Assembly: GCA_049969475.1 (NCBI GenBank)
Contig: JBMFOU010000019.1
Coordinates: 1 to 64,000 of the forward strand
From: UBA2030 sp049969475
GTDB taxonomy: Bacteria > Bacteroidota > Bacteroidia > Bacteroidales > TTA-H9
DNA length: 64,000 nucleotides
Direction: 5' to 3'
Shown: positions 1 to 7,922 of the stretch, one piece after another
How the letters are laid out: each line of letters begins with the position of its first letter
Position numbering within the stretch: the first letter of the stretch is position 1
The notes under the pieces: generated by a model
What the model saw: only the letters and a program-made list of their open reading frames with translations
Told to the model about the DNA's origin: nothing
Databases searched by the model: none
Translations under genes and position numbers: made by a program

Positions 1-360
1 ATAAGATATGGAACACCTGGCTTGGTTTCAATTGGATATGAAGGGGTAATTGCAAATAATATGTTTAGATTACTTTGGAAATCTGATGATTTATTCGTGC
101 CAAAGTTTTGGTATTATACTTTCCAAAAAATCGAGAAGTCGATTTATAAATTATCAAGTTCATCCTCTATGCCAGCTATTAGCTTTTCTACAATAGAACG
201 GATTTCAATAGCTTTTCCTAAAACCTCGAAAGAACAAGAGAAAATTGCTAATACACTTTCCTCCGTTGATGATTTGATAAAAGCCCAACACCAAAAAATA
301 GAACTATTGCAACAACACAAAAAAGGATTATTGCAGGGATTGTTTCCTAACCTTAATTGA
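1..360 (+). CDS. hsdS: Type I restriction enzyme specificity subunit HsdS, C-terminal part (5' truncated by window edge)
   Basis: The frame is open from base 1 and ends at 360, so this is only the last ~119 residues of a longer gene. The fragment carries the end of a target-recognition domain followed by the conserved helical spacer typical of HsdS: a P-x-x-x-EQEKIA segment, then a leucine-rich coiled coil ending in KKGLLQGLF. HsdS provides DNA sequence recognition to the HsdM2S methylase and the HsdR restriction complex. The hsdM gene lies downstream at 948, separated by a transposase-like gene that starts 3 bases after this stop. Family assignment is firm; the DNA target cannot be read from this fragment. 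Confidence 0.85.
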   Translation: MRYGTPGLVSIGYEGVIANNMFRLLWKSDDLFVPKFWYYTFQKIEKSIYKLSSSSSMPAISFSTIERISIAFPKTSKEQEKIANTLSSVDDLIKAQHQKIELLQQHKKGLLQGLFPNLN

Positions 361-363
361 AAT

Positions 364-936
364 ATGACCGAAAAATTTCAAAACAAATACCGCATACCTT
401 CTGCCCGTGCCCCATGGTGGGATTACCGCAATGCCGCTGCCTATTTTATTACCATTTGCACCCAACACCGCCAACATTTTTTCGGGGAAATTGTCCATGG
501 GAAAATGGTATTATCCGAAATTGGAAAAATTGTTGAATCCGAATGGTTAAAAACATTTGAAATGCGTCCGGATATGAATATAACGATGGGCGAATTTGTG
601 GTGATGCCCAATCATTTTCACGCCATTATTGGCATTGGCGAAAATGAATACAATACGCCAACACGTAGAGACGCAATGCATTGCGTCTCTACTGATGAAA
701 CCGATGAAACCCATGAAACCCAAAACCAATTTGGACCGCAATCCAAAAACCTGGCATCTATTATTCGTGGATTTAAATCATCCGTGACGATTGCCGCCCG
801 TAAAATCAACCCTGCATTTGCATGGCAATCCCGTTTTCACGACCACATCATTCGCAATGATGAATCCCATCAAAAAATAAGGCAATATATTTTGAATAAC
901 CCTGCCCATTGGCAGGACGACCAATTAAAAAAATAG
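364..936 (+). CDS. REP-associated tyrosine transposase (RAYT, Y1/HUH family)
   Basis: This 190-residue protein has the Y1 transposase fold of the IS200/IS605-like RAYT group. Visible motifs are the N-terminal WWDYRNAAAYFITICT strand, the HUH metal-binding motif HFH at residues 84-86 and the catalytic tyrosine at residue 175 in RQYILNNP. RAYTs nick single-stranded DNA at REP hairpins that usually begin with GTAG. The frame contains an insertion-like stretch (about residues 101-119) made of a perfect 28-bp palindrome starting with GTAG and a 9-bp triplicate. It sits 3 bases after hsdS and 11 bases before the chosen hsdM start, so it appears co-transcribed with the restriction-modification genes. 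The catalytic residues are intact, so it may be active. No flanking IS ends were identified. Confidence 0.88.
   Translation: MTEKFQNKYRIPSARAPWWDYRNAAAYFITICTQHRQHFFGEIVHGKMVLSEIGKIVESEWLKTFEMRPDMNITMGEFVVMPNHFHAIIGIGENEYNTPTRRDAMHCVSTDETDETHETQNQFGPQSKNLASIIRGFKSSVTIAARKINPAFAWQSRFHDHIIRNDESHQKIRQYILNNPAHWQDDQLKK
665..692. repeat. Perfect 28-bp palindrome (REP-like) inside the RAYT gene
   Basis: The left half reads GTAGAGACGCAATG and the right half is its exact reverse complement, giving 14 paired bases with no loop. Both strands therefore start with GTAG, the tetranucleotide foot recognised by known RAYTs. It is read in frame as residues centred on RDAMHCVS. No second copy was noticed elsewhere in the window. 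Confidence 0.85.
694..720 (+). repeat. Three 9-bp tandem repeats (GATGAAACC type)
   Basis: Two exact copies of GATGAAACC (694-702, 703-711) and one variant CATGAAACC (712-720) directly follow the palindrome. They encode DET-DET-HET in the RAYT protein. Because the unit is a multiple of three, copy-number change would not break the frame. Confidence 0.8.
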
Positions 937-947
937 ACATTATACCT

Positions 948-2558
948 ATGACAACAAACAACCATACCGAATTAGGCAAAACCCTCTGGAAAATAGCCGA
1001 CGACCTGCGAGGTTCCATGAACGCCGACGATTTCCGCGATTACATGCTTTCGTTCTTATTTCTACGCTACCTGAGCGACAACTACGAAGAAGCAGCCCGG
1101 AAAGAACTCGGTAAAGATTATCCATCGCTCAGCGGAAACGGGGGCAAAACCCCACTATTCATTTGGTACGAACAAAACCCCGGCGATGTGGCCGAATTTG
1201 AAAAGCAGATGCGAAGAAAGATACACTATGTCATAGAACCGCAATATTTGTGGAAGCATATCGCCTACCTGGCCAAAACCCAGAGCAAAGACTTGCTTAA
1301 GACTTTACAGGATGGCTTCAAATACATCGAAAACCAATCGTTCGAAAGAGCCTTTCAGGGTTTGTTCTCCGAAATCAACCTGGATTCCGATAAACTCGGA
1401 AAAAGTTATGAGGAGCGCAACAAAAAACTTTGCACCATTATTCAGAAAATTGCCGAGGGCATTAACCAGTTTTCCCCCGATAAGGATATTTTAGGCGATG
1501 CCTACGAATACCTTATTGGTCAGTTTGCGGCAGGTTCGGGCAAAAAAGCGGGCGAATTTTACACCCCGCAACGCATTTCCGATATTCTCTCCGAAATTGT
1601 AATTCTCGACAGCCAAAACCCGGCCCAGGGCAAAAAGAAAAAAATCGAGCGGGTTTTAGACTTTGCCTGCGGTTCGGGGTCATTGCTACTAAACGTTCGC
1701 AGAAAAATAATGGAAGCAAATGGAACCATCGGCAAACTCTACGGACAGGAAAAAAACATCACCACCTACAACCTTGCCCGGATGAACATGCTGTTGCATG
1801 GGGTGAAAGACACCGAATTCGAAATCCATCACGGAGATACCCTGCTCAACGATTGGGAGATCTTAAAAGAAATCAATCCGGCCAAGAAATTAGAATTTGA
1901 TGCGGTAGTAGCCAATCCTCCCTTTAGCTACCGCTGGGAGCCCACCGAAGAAATGTCGCAGGACTTTCGTTTTAAAGATTACGGCCTGGCCCCTAAGTCG
2001 GCAGCAGATTTTGCCTTCCTGCTGCATGGCTTCCATTTCCTTGGCAAAGAGGGAACCATGGCTATCATTTTGCCTCACGGTGTATTGTTCAGAGGCGGAG
2101 CCGAGGAAAAAATCCGAAGAAAGCTCTTAGAAGACGGTAACATCGACACGGTTATAGGGCTACCGGGCAACCTGTTCTTCTCTACGGGGATTCCGGTTTG
2201 TATTTTGGTGCTGAAAAAGTGCAAAAAATTCGACGATGTGTTGTTTATCAATGCGGCCGAGCATTATGCGAAAGGCAAACGGCAAAATGCGCTACTGCCC
2301 GAACACATAAGCAAGATTGTAGAAACCTACCAATACCGCAAAGAAGAAGACCGCTACTCCCGAAGGGTATCGATGGCAGAAATTGAAAAAAACGACTTCA
2401 ACCTCAATATTTCACGCTATGTAAGCACAGCAGTTGAAGAAGAAATCATTGACCTGAAAGAAGTAAACCAAAAACTCGTTGACATTGAGAAAGAAATAGC
2501 AAAAGCAAGGGAAACCCATAATAACTTCTTAAGAGAATTGGGTCTTCCCCCCATATAA
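948..2558 (+). CDS. hsdM: Type I restriction-modification system DNA methyltransferase subunit HsdM
   Basis: The 536-residue product is an N6-adenine methyltransferase. It has an N-terminal HsdM helical domain (LWKIADDLRGSMNADDFRDYML), the SAM-binding motif FACGSGS near residue 238 and the catalytic NPPF motif near 323-326. The C-terminus is a helical tail rich in Lys and Glu. The frame is open back to 909, but the ATG at 948 is preferred because the next residues (MTTNNHTELGKTLWKIADDLRG) match the usual HsdM start and the earlier codons overlap the RAYT gene. It would act with HsdS to methylate adenine in the recognition sequence. No hsdR is in the window. The order hsdS-RAYT-hsdM is unusual; HsdM normally precedes HsdS. 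Confidence 0.93.
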   Translation: MTTNNHTELGKTLWKIADDLRGSMNADDFRDYMLSFLFLRYLSDNYEEAARKELGKDYPSLSGNGGKTPLFIWYEQNPGDVAEFEKQMRRKIHYVIEPQYLWKHIAYLAKTQSKDLLKTLQDGFKYIENQSFERAFQGLFSEINLDSDKLGKSYEERNKKLCTIIQKIAEGINQFSPDKDILGDAYEYLIGQFAAGSGKKAGEFYTPQRISDILSEIVILDSQNPAQGKKKKIERVLDFACGSGSLLLNVRRKIMEANGTIGKLYGQEKNITTYNLARMNMLLHGVKDTEFEIHHGDTLLNDWEILKEINPAKKLEFDAVVANPPFSYRWEPTEEMSQDFRFKDYGLAPKSAADFAFLLHGFHFLGKEGTMAIILPHGVLFRGGAEEKIRRKLLEDGNIDTVIGLPGNLFFSTGIPVCILVLKKCKKFDDVLFINAAEHYAKGKRQNALLPEHISKIVETYQYRKEEDRYSRRVSMAEIEKNDFNLNISRYVSTAVEEEIIDLKEVNQKLVDIEKEIAKARETHNNFLRELGLPPI

Positions 2559-2776
2559 CGAACGGATGCATTGGGCCATGCAAGGTAAGCATCTTACAAG
2601 CCGGCATGTACACCGGTGAAGCGATGGCCCCCGGCATGGCTTCCTAAAAGACTTTAGTTCAAAACAGCCAAAGAGGGTAATTGAGAATAAGACCTTTTGT
2701 CGAAAGCTTTATGAGGCTTTTTCCCGGATAAAAGTCGATAACTACAACAACCTCAGGATGTCTTAAGGATAAAAAA

Positions 2777-3880
2777 TCAGCGTTCGGGCATTTCGAAGTT
2801 GTATTGCATATCAGTAATTTCCAATTTCAACCAGGTCCAATCCTGCGCTTCAAGTTTCCAGGTGGCTGTCATCCGCGAAGGAATTTTAATGCCATCAAAA
2901 GTTTTGTATTCCTCCACCGCAATAATCCATTCATACTTTCGGGCATCCGGCTTATTATCCTTATATCTTTGGGCAGTAAACCGTACAAAATCTCCCGACG
3001 AGTTAAAATAGAAGGTACCTGTTCCGGATTTTCCACGATACGTCATCGTTGCCATTACGGTGGTGTCATTTATCTGTTTCCATGCAATATAATCGCTCAG
3101 AGCCAGGGAAGGGAACCACACTATCTCCCCCAAATACCTCTGAATCGTACCTTCATCGAGTTTATCACCCTGTTCGTTCACAATAGGCCAGAGTGCGTTA
3201 AGTTTAATTAGCATGTGGCCGGACCCATTGATGTACTTATCTCTTCCGACAAAGAAAAGCAAGTTGTTCATTTTTACTTCCACAACCCAGATAAAGGCGG
3301 GAGGTTCGCCTGAGGTATATTGTAGGGCGGAAGCAGGCAGCCAGTCTTTCTGTTGGGGATTTAACTTCAGGTAGGCTTTTTGGGTTATTTTACCCGAATA
3401 AATCAGGGGTTTGCCTACGGCTCCGGATGTGCGCAGCCATTTTCTTACAGGTTCAGGCAATTTACCCATATCATCTTCGCTCAGCACCTTGTCGAATCTT
3501 ATCTCACGTTGACGCATCCATTCCCCGATTTCTTTATGTACAAGGGTATGGAAATAAAAATTGCCACACATAATTAAAGACACCGCAGCCACAATCATAT
3601 TGGGAAGAGTGCCAAACCTGGCATCCTTCCAATATATAACAATGAGCGCCTGCGAAATAATTACAGCGGCAAAACCCAGTAACCAAACATACTTAAAATC
3701 AACAAAATATAATATTATAAATAAAACAAAAAGAATTGCAGCTAATAGCCATAGCAGGCCCCTGGCAGAGGAAATGGGAGATTTCAGTGGTGGAACCTCG
3801 ACCAATTGAAAACCTTTTACAAAGCCCAGTAAATGAATGGCTGCATGTAAAACAACTATTACTGCGAAAACAGTTTTCAT
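2777..3880 (-). CDS. DUF6920/DUF6544-like membrane protein
   Basis: The 367-residue protein starts at the ATG at 3880. The frame extends to 3934, but the hydrophobic segment MKTVFAVIVVLHAAIHLLGF begins exactly at this ATG. About four membrane segments occupy residues 1-125. A soluble C-terminal part follows, with the PEPVRKWL motif and a repeated strand pattern (YRGKSGTGTFYFNSSGDFVRFTAQRY, then KIPSRMTATWKLE) typical of the DUF6920 (formerly DUF6544) family. Function is unknown; similar domains occur in envelope proteins of Bacteroidota. It lies 92 bases downstream of the AAA+ gene on the same strand and could be its last co-transcribed partner, although the gap leaves room for separate expression. 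Confidence 0.72.
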   Translation of the reverse strand: MKTVFAVIVVLHAAIHLLGFVKGFQLVEVPPLKSPISSARGLLWLLAAILFVLFIILYFVDFKYVWLLGFAAVIISQALIVIYWKDARFGTLPNMIVAAVSLIMCGNFYFHTLVHKEIGEWMRQREIRFDKVLSEDDMGKLPEPVRKWLRTSGAVGKPLIYSGKITQKAYLKLNPQQKDWLPASALQYTSGEPPAFIWVVEVKMNNLLFFVGRDKYINGSGHMLIKLNALWPIVNEQGDKLDEGTIQRYLGEIVWFPSLALSDYIAWKQINDTTVMATMTYRGKSGTGTFYFNSSGDFVRFTAQRYKDNKPDARKYEWIIAVEEYKTFDGIKIPSRMTATWKLEAQDWTWLKLEITDMQYNFEMPER

Positions 3881-3972
3881 ATTATATTTTGAAGAATTTA
3901 TATGTAGATGGTTTTCGTGAGCTGAAGAATACACAAAGCGGCAAAAAACACATGAGCCAGGACATTAATTTT

Positions 3973-6900
3973 TCAATTACCTCCCGGCTTAAATCCAATG
4001 GAAGGCCGGTCTTCAGGTCGGTTAGGTTTTGCCGTTTTGATAACTGCCTCTACGTCTACGAAGGTGATGATTTGCAGGGCATCGTGAGGTATATCGGGCA
4101 TTTTGGACAATCGTTCGCTTTGAGCTCTCATTATATTTTCGAGCAGATTACGCACGAAGCGGGCATTGCCAAAATGCTTGTCTTTCGCTTCAAAGGCATC
4201 TATAAAGAAACCTAACAGGGCAGTTTCTGCTTCAGGTTCCAGTTGCATTTTGCGCTTGCGGCACATGGCTTCGAATATTTCGAAAAGCTCATCGGGCTGA
4301 TAATCTGCGAAAGTAAAATACCGATTGAAACGATGCTTAAGGCCGGGATTGGTTTCAATAAGGGCTTTCATTTCATCGGTATAACCAGCCAAAATGACCA
4401 CAAACTTATCGCGGTCGTTTTCCATACGAATAAGTAAGGTTTCGAGGGCCTCGCGTCCAAAATCGTTGCCTGAGTTTCCGGGAGGATTAAGTGCATAGGC
4501 TTCATCGATGAATAGAACGCCATGCATAGCGGAGTCGATTACCTGCTGAGTCTTGGGTCCGGTCTGACCAATATATTCACCCACCAGGTCGTTGCGCGAG
4601 ACCTCCACTACGTGTCCTTTGGGCAAAAGGCCCAGTGATTTATAGATACGGCCGATAAGGCGGGCCACCGTGGTTTTGCCGGTACCCGGAGGGCCCATAA
4701 AGACTGCATGCAACGACAGAGGTTGGGTGGCCAGTCCTTCCTCGCGACGCATCTTTTCAACCTTTAGAAAATTAAGCAGATTAAGTATATCCTGCTTTAT
4801 CTGAGTCAATCCGGTAAGTTCATTCAGCTCTTTGAGTATTTCATCGATCGACTCGGTAACCTCTTCTACAAACTCCTTACCTATGGCTTGTTCCACATCT
4901 GCAAGGGTAATGGTGGCCAGGTCGGCATCGGTGATGGTATCCATTTCGGCCAGCCGCGATGATTGGAGTCTGACAATTTCTTCAAAGAGGTTGCGCACCA
5001 AGCGGGCATTACCAAAATTTTTCGTACGCGATTGAAATTTCCAGGTAAAATACTTCAGCAATTTCTCGCGGGCCGCATCTTGCACATTAAACTTGTTGGA
5101 AGCGGCCATGCGCATAAAAATTTCGAGGAGTTCATCGGCCGTATAATCCATAAAGGTAAAATAACGGTTAAACCTTGACTGTAGGCCAGGGTTGGAACCA
5201 ATAAAGCAGGCCATTTCGTCGGTATATCCGGCCACAATCACCACCAGCCGGTCGCGGTAATCTTCCATGCGTTTGAGAAGCGTATCCACAGCCTCTTTAC
5301 CAAAATCTTTGCCCCCGTCGGGAGGGATAAGGGTGTAGGCTTCATCAATAAACAGGATACCATCGAGAGCCGATCCAATGGCGGTGCTGGTTTTTATGGC
5401 AGTCTGTCCAATATATTCGGCTACCAAGGCTGAACGGTCCACCTCGATGAGATGGCCTTTTGACAGCAGACCCAGCGATTTATAAATCTTACCCAGCAGT
5501 CGGGCCACGGTGGTTTTACCGGTTCCCGGAGGGCCCTGGAAGACAGAGTGCAAGGATATGGGATTGGCAGCCATTCCCCGTTCACGCCTGAGCTTTTCTA
5601 CTTTAATGAATTTCATCAGACCGCTGATGTCAGCCTTGATGTTGGAAAGGCCTACCAACCGATCGACTTCGGCCAGCAATTCCTCGAGGGTAGGCTCCGG
5701 GCCTTCGTCTTTCCGGGCAGGAGCTACCGAACCTCCCGAGGGAGCCGTTTTGCACTCCTCCAGCGCATCCTTTAGATCTTCATTATCAGGATCCACTTTC
5801 AGCCCCTGCTCAAAATATTTCTGGGCCAATTGGGTATCGCCGGCGTCTATCAGCGCTCGGCCAGCATATAAAAAGGCATTGGGGGTATCTATCTTCGAGA
5901 CTACCTTCCAATTACACGAGCGGGCCAGCGATGCAAGTTCTTCTATCTCGCCTTTGTTTTCCAACACTATGATGTAATTACAAAGAATAATAGGATCGGT
6001 GCTTTCGAGCTTATAGGCCTTACGGTGATATTCCAGAGACTTGTCCATTTTGTCGAGCCACGACCAGGCAGCCCCCAGAGAATTGAGGGCGCTGGGAAAA
6101 TCGGGCGAGTCTTCAATCGCTTTTTCGTAGTATTCGATAGCCTTCTGGTAATTTTCCTTTCTGAAATACTGTTCTCCGGTCTGAAACAAGCGTTGCGCCT
6201 TGGGGCTTATCTTATATTCAGGAGCCGGCTCATCCGCAGTATCGTTCTTAATATCCGACGGAGTGTCCTCTTCCTCTTCTGATCCAATGGTTTGATCCTC
6301 CTCCTCATCCACCAGCATCGACATTACAACCACCCACACGCCGTTGCCATACACCAGGTTTGTAATTTCGTATCCTTCATTCCACTTGGCAAGTATTTCA
6401 TCCTTGGGAAATTCTTTGTTAAAAACATAGTACTGATCTCTGAAAGGGGCCCCTTGGGTCATTACCAGGCCCCATTTACCCTTGGCGGCTGGAGTAAGAG
6501 CAGTTATGTAGTAGTCTTTGGCCCAATAGTCTTTGATGGTATTTGAGGGAATATCGCTATAGAGTCCACTGATTTGTTCGGCATAGTCAGGCAAAATACC
6601 AAAGAGCACCACCCAACGGTTATCCCCATAAGCTAAATGAGTGATAAACTCACCTCCTTTAAGCGCTTCCTTGATTTCCTTGGAAGGAAACTCACCTGAG
6701 GTCATCCAGCGCTGATTAGCTATGAACGTATTATTGGAAAAAATCGCCCACCAACGGTCGTAACCGTAGCCGATGTCCGAAATATCAAGCCCATCGCTCC
6801 AGGCTTTCGAAATAGCATCCTTGGGAAATTCCTTGCGGGTACTCCAGCGCTGCTGTTGGTATTTGCTTTGGTTATCTGCCACCAGCACCCACTTTTCTCC

Positions 6901-6999
6901 CGTATTGGCCAAAAGGTGAACACGCCCCCCTTCTTCCCAGATTTTATCTATCGACTCTTCCGGAAAACCTTCAGAAAAAATAATTCTGTTGCCAGCCAT
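3973..6999 (-). CDS. Tandem AAA+ ATPase (CbxX/CfxQ type) with N-terminal FP-x-x-x-I repeats and TPRs
   Basis: This 1008-residue protein has no signal peptide and is probably cytoplasmic. Residues ~8-235 hold five ~45-residue repeats, each starting (F/I)P-x-x-x-I and centred on a conserved W; they resemble the repeats I recall as DUF7477 in plant kinases. An acidic linker follows, then TPR helices (~265-420). Two CbxX-type AAA+ modules come last, with Walker A GPPGTGKTT near residues 489 and 768, Walker B LFIDEAY about 60 residues later in each, and NPGLxxRFNRYFTF sensor/arginine-finger regions. Both modules look catalytically intact. CbxX-type AAA+ proteins remodel partner complexes (CbbX on Rubisco, EccA in type VII secretion). 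The partner here is unknown. The preceding gene (7032-7562) ends 32 bases upstream and is likely co-transcribed. Confidence 0.85.
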   Translation of the reverse strand: MAGNRIIFSEGFPEESIDKIWEEGGRVHLLANTGEKWVLVADNQSKYQQQRWSTRKEFPKDAISKAWSDGLDISDIGYGYDRWWAIFSNNTFIANQRWMTSGEFPSKEIKEALKGGEFITHLAYGDNRWVVLFGILPDYAEQISGLYSDIPSNTIKDYWAKDYYITALTPAAKGKWGLVMTQGAPFRDQYYVFNKEFPKDEILAKWNEGYEITNLVYGNGVWVVVMSMLVDEEEDQTIGSEEEEDTPSDIKNDTADEPAPEYKISPKAQRLFQTGEQYFRKENYQKAIEYYEKAIEDSPDFPSALNSLGAAWSWLDKMDKSLEYHRKAYKLESTDPIILCNYIIVLENKGEIEELASLARSCNWKVVSKIDTPNAFLYAGRALIDAGDTQLAQKYFEQGLKVDPDNEDLKDALEECKTAPSGGSVAPARKDEGPEPTLEELLAEVDRLVGLSNIKADISGLMKFIKVEKLRRERGMAANPISLHSVFQGPPGTGKTTVARLLGKIYKSLGLLSKGHLIEVDRSALVAEYIGQTAIKTSTAIGSALDGILFIDEAYTLIPPDGGKDFGKEAVDTLLKRMEDYRDRLVVIVAGYTDEMACFIGSNPGLQSRFNRYFTFMDYTADELLEIFMRMAASNKFNVQDAAREKLLKYFTWKFQSRTKNFGNARLVRNLFEEIVRLQSSRLAEMDTITDADLATITLADVEQAIGKEFVEEVTESIDEILKELNELTGLTQIKQDILNLLNFLKVEKMRREEGLATQPLSLHAVFMGPPGTGKTTVARLIGRIYKSLGLLPKGHVVEVSRNDLVGEYIGQTGPKTQQVIDSAMHGVLFIDEAYALNPPGNSGNDFGREALETLLIRMENDRDKFVVILAGYTDEMKALIETNPGLKHRFNRYFTFADYQPDELFEIFEAMCRKRKMQLEPEAETALLGFFIDAFEAKDKHFGNARFVRNLLENIMRAQSERLSKMPDIPHDALQIITFVDVEAVIKTAKPNRPEDRPSIGFKPGGN

Positions 7000-7031
7000 A
7001 AAGTTTTGTTTATAAGTTGTTTATTTTCAAT

Positions 7032-7562
7032 TTAAGAACAATAAGGACAATGGTCGCCGGTGAAAGTATTTCCGCATCGGCTGCAACGATAGGTTCCCGA
7101 GCTCGATTTAAATCCGGCTGAAAGCAGAGAACCTCCGAAAAATACGAGGAAAATGCCCACCACAATGATTATCACCAGGATAAACGCAAAGAATGTCAAT
7201 ACCAGGAGAAAGAAATTAATTATCAACCAGAAAACCAGTCGAGGAAAACCTCCCAGCAAGCCACCGGCCGCGAAACTTTCCATAATAAGCAGAAGTAGCA
7301 TCAAGAAAATCAGAAGGGTACCTGCCCACAGGAACCAGGTAAATCCATGGTATTCGGCACCCGGAATGAGAGTAAAGCCTCCATTGAAAAACCATTCCAA
7401 CTCATCGCTATCGATGAGAGCACCCGTAAAAAGCAAAACGGCGCTGAAGAGACCAATCAACAAAGGCCATTTTCTGAATCGCCGGATAGGAAAATATCTT
7501 TTCAATGAGAAGTTTTGTAAGGCATTCTTACTTTCTTCTCCTTTGCGGGCCGTTTCTTTCAT
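7032..7562 (-). CDS. Small polytopic membrane protein with C-terminal zinc ribbon
   Basis: The 176-residue protein has a basic N-terminus, hydrophobic segments at about 34-52, 72-95 and 103-150, and ends with a CxxC...CxxC zinc ribbon (YRCSRCGNTF, then CPYCS). Such terminal ribbons often mediate protein contact or metal-dependent folding. It is the first gene of a minus-strand pair with the tandem AAA+ ATPase, so it may anchor or recruit that ATPase at the inner membrane; this is inference from position only. The reading frame stays open for about 30 codons upstream of the ATG (encoding an FEPIDEWLLGLSRRDE-like stretch) without a normal start codon, so a non-canonical earlier start is possible. 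Confidence 0.65.
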   Translation of the reverse strand: MKETARKGEESKNALQNFSLKRYFPIRRFRKWPLLIGLFSAVLLFTGALIDSDELEWFFNGGFTLIPGAEYHGFTWFLWAGTLLIFLMLLLLIMESFAAGGLLGGFPRLVFWLIINFFLLVLTFFAFILVIIIVVGIFLVFFGGSLLSAGFKSSSGTYRCSRCGNTFTGDHCPYCS

Positions 7563-7631
7563 CTCATCCCGACGACTCAGGCCCAGCAGCCACTCGTCGA
7601 TGGGTTCGAAATATTTGTAGATAAAGAAAAC

Positions 7632-7716
7632 AGGTTTTATGGAATTTGGGGGGATTCGACGCTAAGGGATGGGCATCAGAAAGCTTGTTCAACAAACCTT
7701 TAGTCCCCCAAAACCT
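7632..7716 (-). other. Inverted-repeat structure in the 5' region of the zinc-ribbon/AAA+ operon
   Basis: On the plus strand AGGTTTT (7632-7638) pairs with AAAACCT (7710-7716), and GGGGGA (7649-7654) pairs with TCCCCC (7704-7709), leaving a one-sided bulge. An alternative inner pairing TTTGGGGG/CCCCCAAA is also possible. If transcription starts near 7757 the structure would lie in a ~195-base leader of the minus-strand operon. I could not fit a tRNA cloverleaf or a known riboswitch. Confidence 0.5.
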
Positions 7717-7873
7717 TAATTATTTCTACCCAAGGTGAGGAATGCCATTGTTAATTGACTAACAAAAATAATATTTTTCTATATAAAACATAGTTTTATA
7801 AAATATAATGGTAATAAAATCAATAATTTAAAATCAATCTAAGTTAAGAGCAGGGAAGACGGTACAGAAGAAA

Positions 7874-7903
7874 TTCCTTTTCAGCCAGGGTTTGCTACCT
7901 TTG
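7874..7903 (+). promoter_or_regulatory. Bacteroidota-type promoter upstream of the purF-like gene
   Basis: TTC at 7874-7876 is followed by a 19-base spacer and TACCTTTG at 7896-7903, matching the -33/-7 consensus TTG-N19-21-TAnnTTTG except for one base. The ATG at 7923 would leave a leader of only about 15 bases. Confidence 0.65.
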
Positions 7904-7922
7904 CAGCCTAATTCGACGGCCC

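Larger units (their letters stand above)
7563..7922. other. Divergent intergenic region with structured leader
   Basis: This 360-base gap separates the divergent zinc-ribbon gene and purF-like gene. It contains an AT-rich stretch (7760-7850). A possible minus-strand -7 element CAAAAATA (TATTTTTG on the minus strand) lies at 7763-7770. A strong inverted structure is described separately at 7632-7716, and the purF promoter is near the right end. No tRNA or small gene could be supported. Confidence 0.6.

Noticed and set aside
547..809. Short minus-strand frames over the RAYT gene
   Set aside because: They arise because the palindrome reads the same on both strands; no start context or domain supports them.
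2559..2776. Possible integron attC-like site after hsdM
   Set aside because: A TAAC start and GC-rich inverted pieces are present but the paired core sites and spacing of attC could not be matched.
7640..7720. tRNA or tmRNA-like sequence around GGGGATTCGAC
   Set aside because: The short GATTCGAC resembles a T-loop, but no acceptor, D or anticodon arms could be formed on either strand.
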